Origin: JANXVV01 sp038230975 | Lineage (GTDB): Bacteria > Planctomycetota > Phycisphaerae > Tepidisphaerales > Tepidisphaeraceae | Direction of reading: 5' to 3' | NCBI GenBank assembly: GCA_038230975.1 | Contig: JBBRMF010000270.1 | Coordinates: 1-6,978 of the forward strand | Length of the DNA: 6,978 bases | Shown here: positions 5,897 to 6,978 of the stretch, in pieces | Layout: each line of letters opens with the position of its first letter | Numbering within the stretch: position 1 is the stretch's first letter | Program-made: the position numbers and the translations under genes | The notes under the pieces: model-generated | Seen by the model: only the letters and a program-made list of their open reading frames with translations | What the model was told of the DNA's origin: nothing | The model's database searches: none

Positions 5897-6778
5897 ATGG
5901 CCACCGCCGAACCGCTCCCCGATTCCTCCGCCTGGAACGATCAACTCCTCCAGAACCCCCACACCGTCGCCGACAAACGCCGCCGCGTGCAGAAGATGTT
6001 CGCCGCCATCGCGCCCAGCTACGACTTGAATAATCGGCTGCATAGTTTGTGGATGGATCAGGCATGGCGAAGAAAAGCGGTGAAGCTGGCGGAGGTGAAA
6101 GCAACAGATCGGGTGGTAGACGTCGCATGTGGGACCGGTGATCTGACGCTCAAATTTTCAAATGCGATCCACACTCTGGCTCGACAAGAAAATTTTGATC
6201 GTCGCAAGGACTATAAATTTTCTTTCCCTCACAAAGTGATTGGGATCGACTTCACATATGAGATGCTCCCTCTGGCAAGCAAAAAGACGCCGTGTCATAA
6301 ATGGATGTCAATCGATCCACCGACAGGAAAATCGCTTGGCGGATTTTCTCATTCATTTCCGATTTCTGAAGCCATTTACATCAACGGCGACGCCCAATCC
6401 CTCCCCCTCCCCACCGCCTCGGCCGACATCCTCTCGATCGCCTTCGGCATCCGCAACGTCGCCGACCCCGCCGCCGCCATTCGCGAATTTCGCCGCGTGC
6501 TCAAACCCGGTGGCCGACTCATCATTCTCGAATTTTCCCTTCCCACGAACCCCATCCTGCGAGGCCTGTACAATTTCTACTTCCGAAAAATTCTCCCCAC
6601 CACCGCCACCCTCATCAGCGGCGACAAAACCGGCGCTTACAAATATCTCCCCGAATCCGTCAACACTTTTATCGGCCGCGAACAGATGACCCAGATGATG
6701 ACCGCCGCCGGCTTCCAAAACGTCGAACAATTCCCCCTGACCTTCGGCGTCTGCGTCTGCTACCGCGGCCGCATTTGA
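5897..6778 (+). CDS. ubiE: UbiE/MenG quinone-biosynthesis C-methyltransferase
   Basis: The 293-aa SAM-dependent methyltransferase of the UbiE/COQ5 family methylates the demethylmenaquinone ring (or the ubiquinone precursor in other bacteria), so it makes the last step of menaquinone. Seen are MFAAIAPSYDLNNRLHSLWMDQAWRR (signature 1, about 34-59), SAM motif I VVDVACGTGDL (73-83), acidic Asp118, GDAQSLPL (164-171), FGIRNV (183-188), signature 2 RVLKPGGRLIILEFS (200-214) and the C-terminal YLPESV (250-255) and AGF blocks. It is about 40 aa longer than E. coli UbiE (251 aa). The excess lies between motif I and GDAQ (about 88-112 and 126-160), and codon use there is clearly less C-ending than in the rest. 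Start ATG 5897 is set by the promoter just upstream. It stands alone, with no other menaquinone gene in view. Menaquinone is the likely substrate if this is a planctomycete. Confidence 0.93.
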   Translation: MATAEPLPDSSAWNDQLLQNPHTVADKRRRVQKMFAAIAPSYDLNNRLHSLWMDQAWRRKAVKLAEVKATDRVVDVACGTGDLTLKFSNAIHTLARQENFDRRKDYKFSFPHKVIGIDFTYEMLPLASKKTPCHKWMSIDPPTGKSLGGFSHSFPISEAIYINGDAQSLPLPTASADILSIAFGIRNVADPAAAIREFRRVLKPGGRLIILEFSLPTNPILRGLYNFYFRKILPTTATLISGDKTGAYKYLPESVNTFIGREQMTQMMTAAGFQNVEQFPLTFGVCVCYRGRI

Positions 6779-6788
6779 ATCGTTCACC

Positions 6789-6834
6789 CCCCCATGTACC
6801 CACTGGGGGAGGGTTAGGGTGCGGGGTCTTTTTT
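6789..6834 (+). terminator. Putative terminator after ubiE: hairpin, G-tracts, T-run
   Basis: Ten nt after the ubiE stop, CCCCCA (6789-6794) can pair with TGGGGG (6804-6809) around a 9-nt loop. G-tracts at 6805-6809, 6811-6813, 6817-6819 and 6823-6826, with loops of 1, 3 and 3 nt, fit a canonical G-quadruplex and compete with the hairpin. TCTTTTTT follows directly (6827-6834). The T-run is 17 nt from the hairpin but right after the G-tracts. GGGG and CCCC on either side of the T-run can also pair. Confidence 0.5.
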
Positions 6835-6868
6835 CCCCGGGTGCGTGACAAGATCGGCGGGTATTATC

Positions 6869-6978
6869 CCCTCTCCTGGTACTCCGGGGGAGGGAAGGGT
6901 GGGGGTCTTTTTCGATAAATTGACGTGGTTCAGCGGATTTCCCCCACCCCAACCCTCCCCCGGAGTACCGGGAGAGGG
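6869..6978. repeat. 110-bp palindrome with G-quadruplex arms, reaching window edge
   Basis: The left arm (6869-6905, beginning CCCTCTCCTGGTACTCC) matches the reverse complement of the right arm (6941-6978) apart from about two substitutions and a 1-nt indel; the loop is 6906-6940. The right arm itself folds with loop AGTA (CGG-AGTA-CCG core). The left arm has G-tracts 6886-6890, 6892-6894, 6897-6899 and 6901-6905 with 1-2 nt loops, followed by TCTTTTT (6906-6912). The right arm carries the equivalent tracts on the minus strand. The repeat may continue past the window end. Confidence 0.85.

Noticed and set aside
6353..6952. 199-codon minus-strand ORF opposite ubiE
   Set aside because: Glu/Gly/Ala-rich antisense shadow of the C-ending codons of ubiE; it crosses the terminal repeats.

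Overview
The window looks like a high-GC chromosomal segment of a planctomycete, probably of the Phycisphaerae type. This placement is inference. It rests on the gene set, on a short membrane-protein start of the 'LLSVVLCVATVALWVRSY' kind that is common in Planctomycetota, and on the density of G/C-rich palindromic repeats between genes. There are five convincing complete genes, one truncated gene, and an unusually large amount of repeat-built intergenic DNA.

Layout: Positions 1-505 hold no convincing gene. They contain a strong ribosome-binding site with a 10-codon ORF, then an array of eleven 21-bp repeats (153-383), then an 83-bp nested palindrome (388-470). An FMN-dependent azoreductase-type oxidoreductase lies on the minus strand (506-1141). 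Positions 1142-2018 have no credible gene. They carry small copies of a GTAGGGTCCGC hairpin motif and an imperfect palindrome of about 617 bp (1333-1949). A REP-like hairpin and three direct repeats (1977-2069) follow and cut off a small planctomycete-type membrane protein gene (2019-2243, minus).

A three-gene minus-strand operon fills 2328-5635. In transcription order it encodes a compact YfhO-like membrane protein, a secreted GH5 glycoside hydrolase and a 3-methyladenine (AAG/MPG-type) DNA glycosylase. The first two genes overlap by 13 bp and the last two are 6 bp apart. A membrane protein of glycosyltransferase type beside an exported glycan hydrolase suggests cell-envelope or exopolysaccharide handling; the glycosylase is probably co-transcribed by position only.

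The divergent intergenic region (5636-5896) holds a multi-hairpin element and a good sigma-70-type promoter. That promoter places the transcript start of ubiE/menG (5897-6778, plus) almost at its ATG, so the message is probably leaderless. After ubiE come two G-rich tracts, each ending in TCTTTTT(T), and a 110-bp palindrome that runs to the window edge. I see no complete new multi-gene system. The unexplained content is the repeat and palindrome architecture, mainly the 617-bp foldback and the G-quadruplex/T-run elements.
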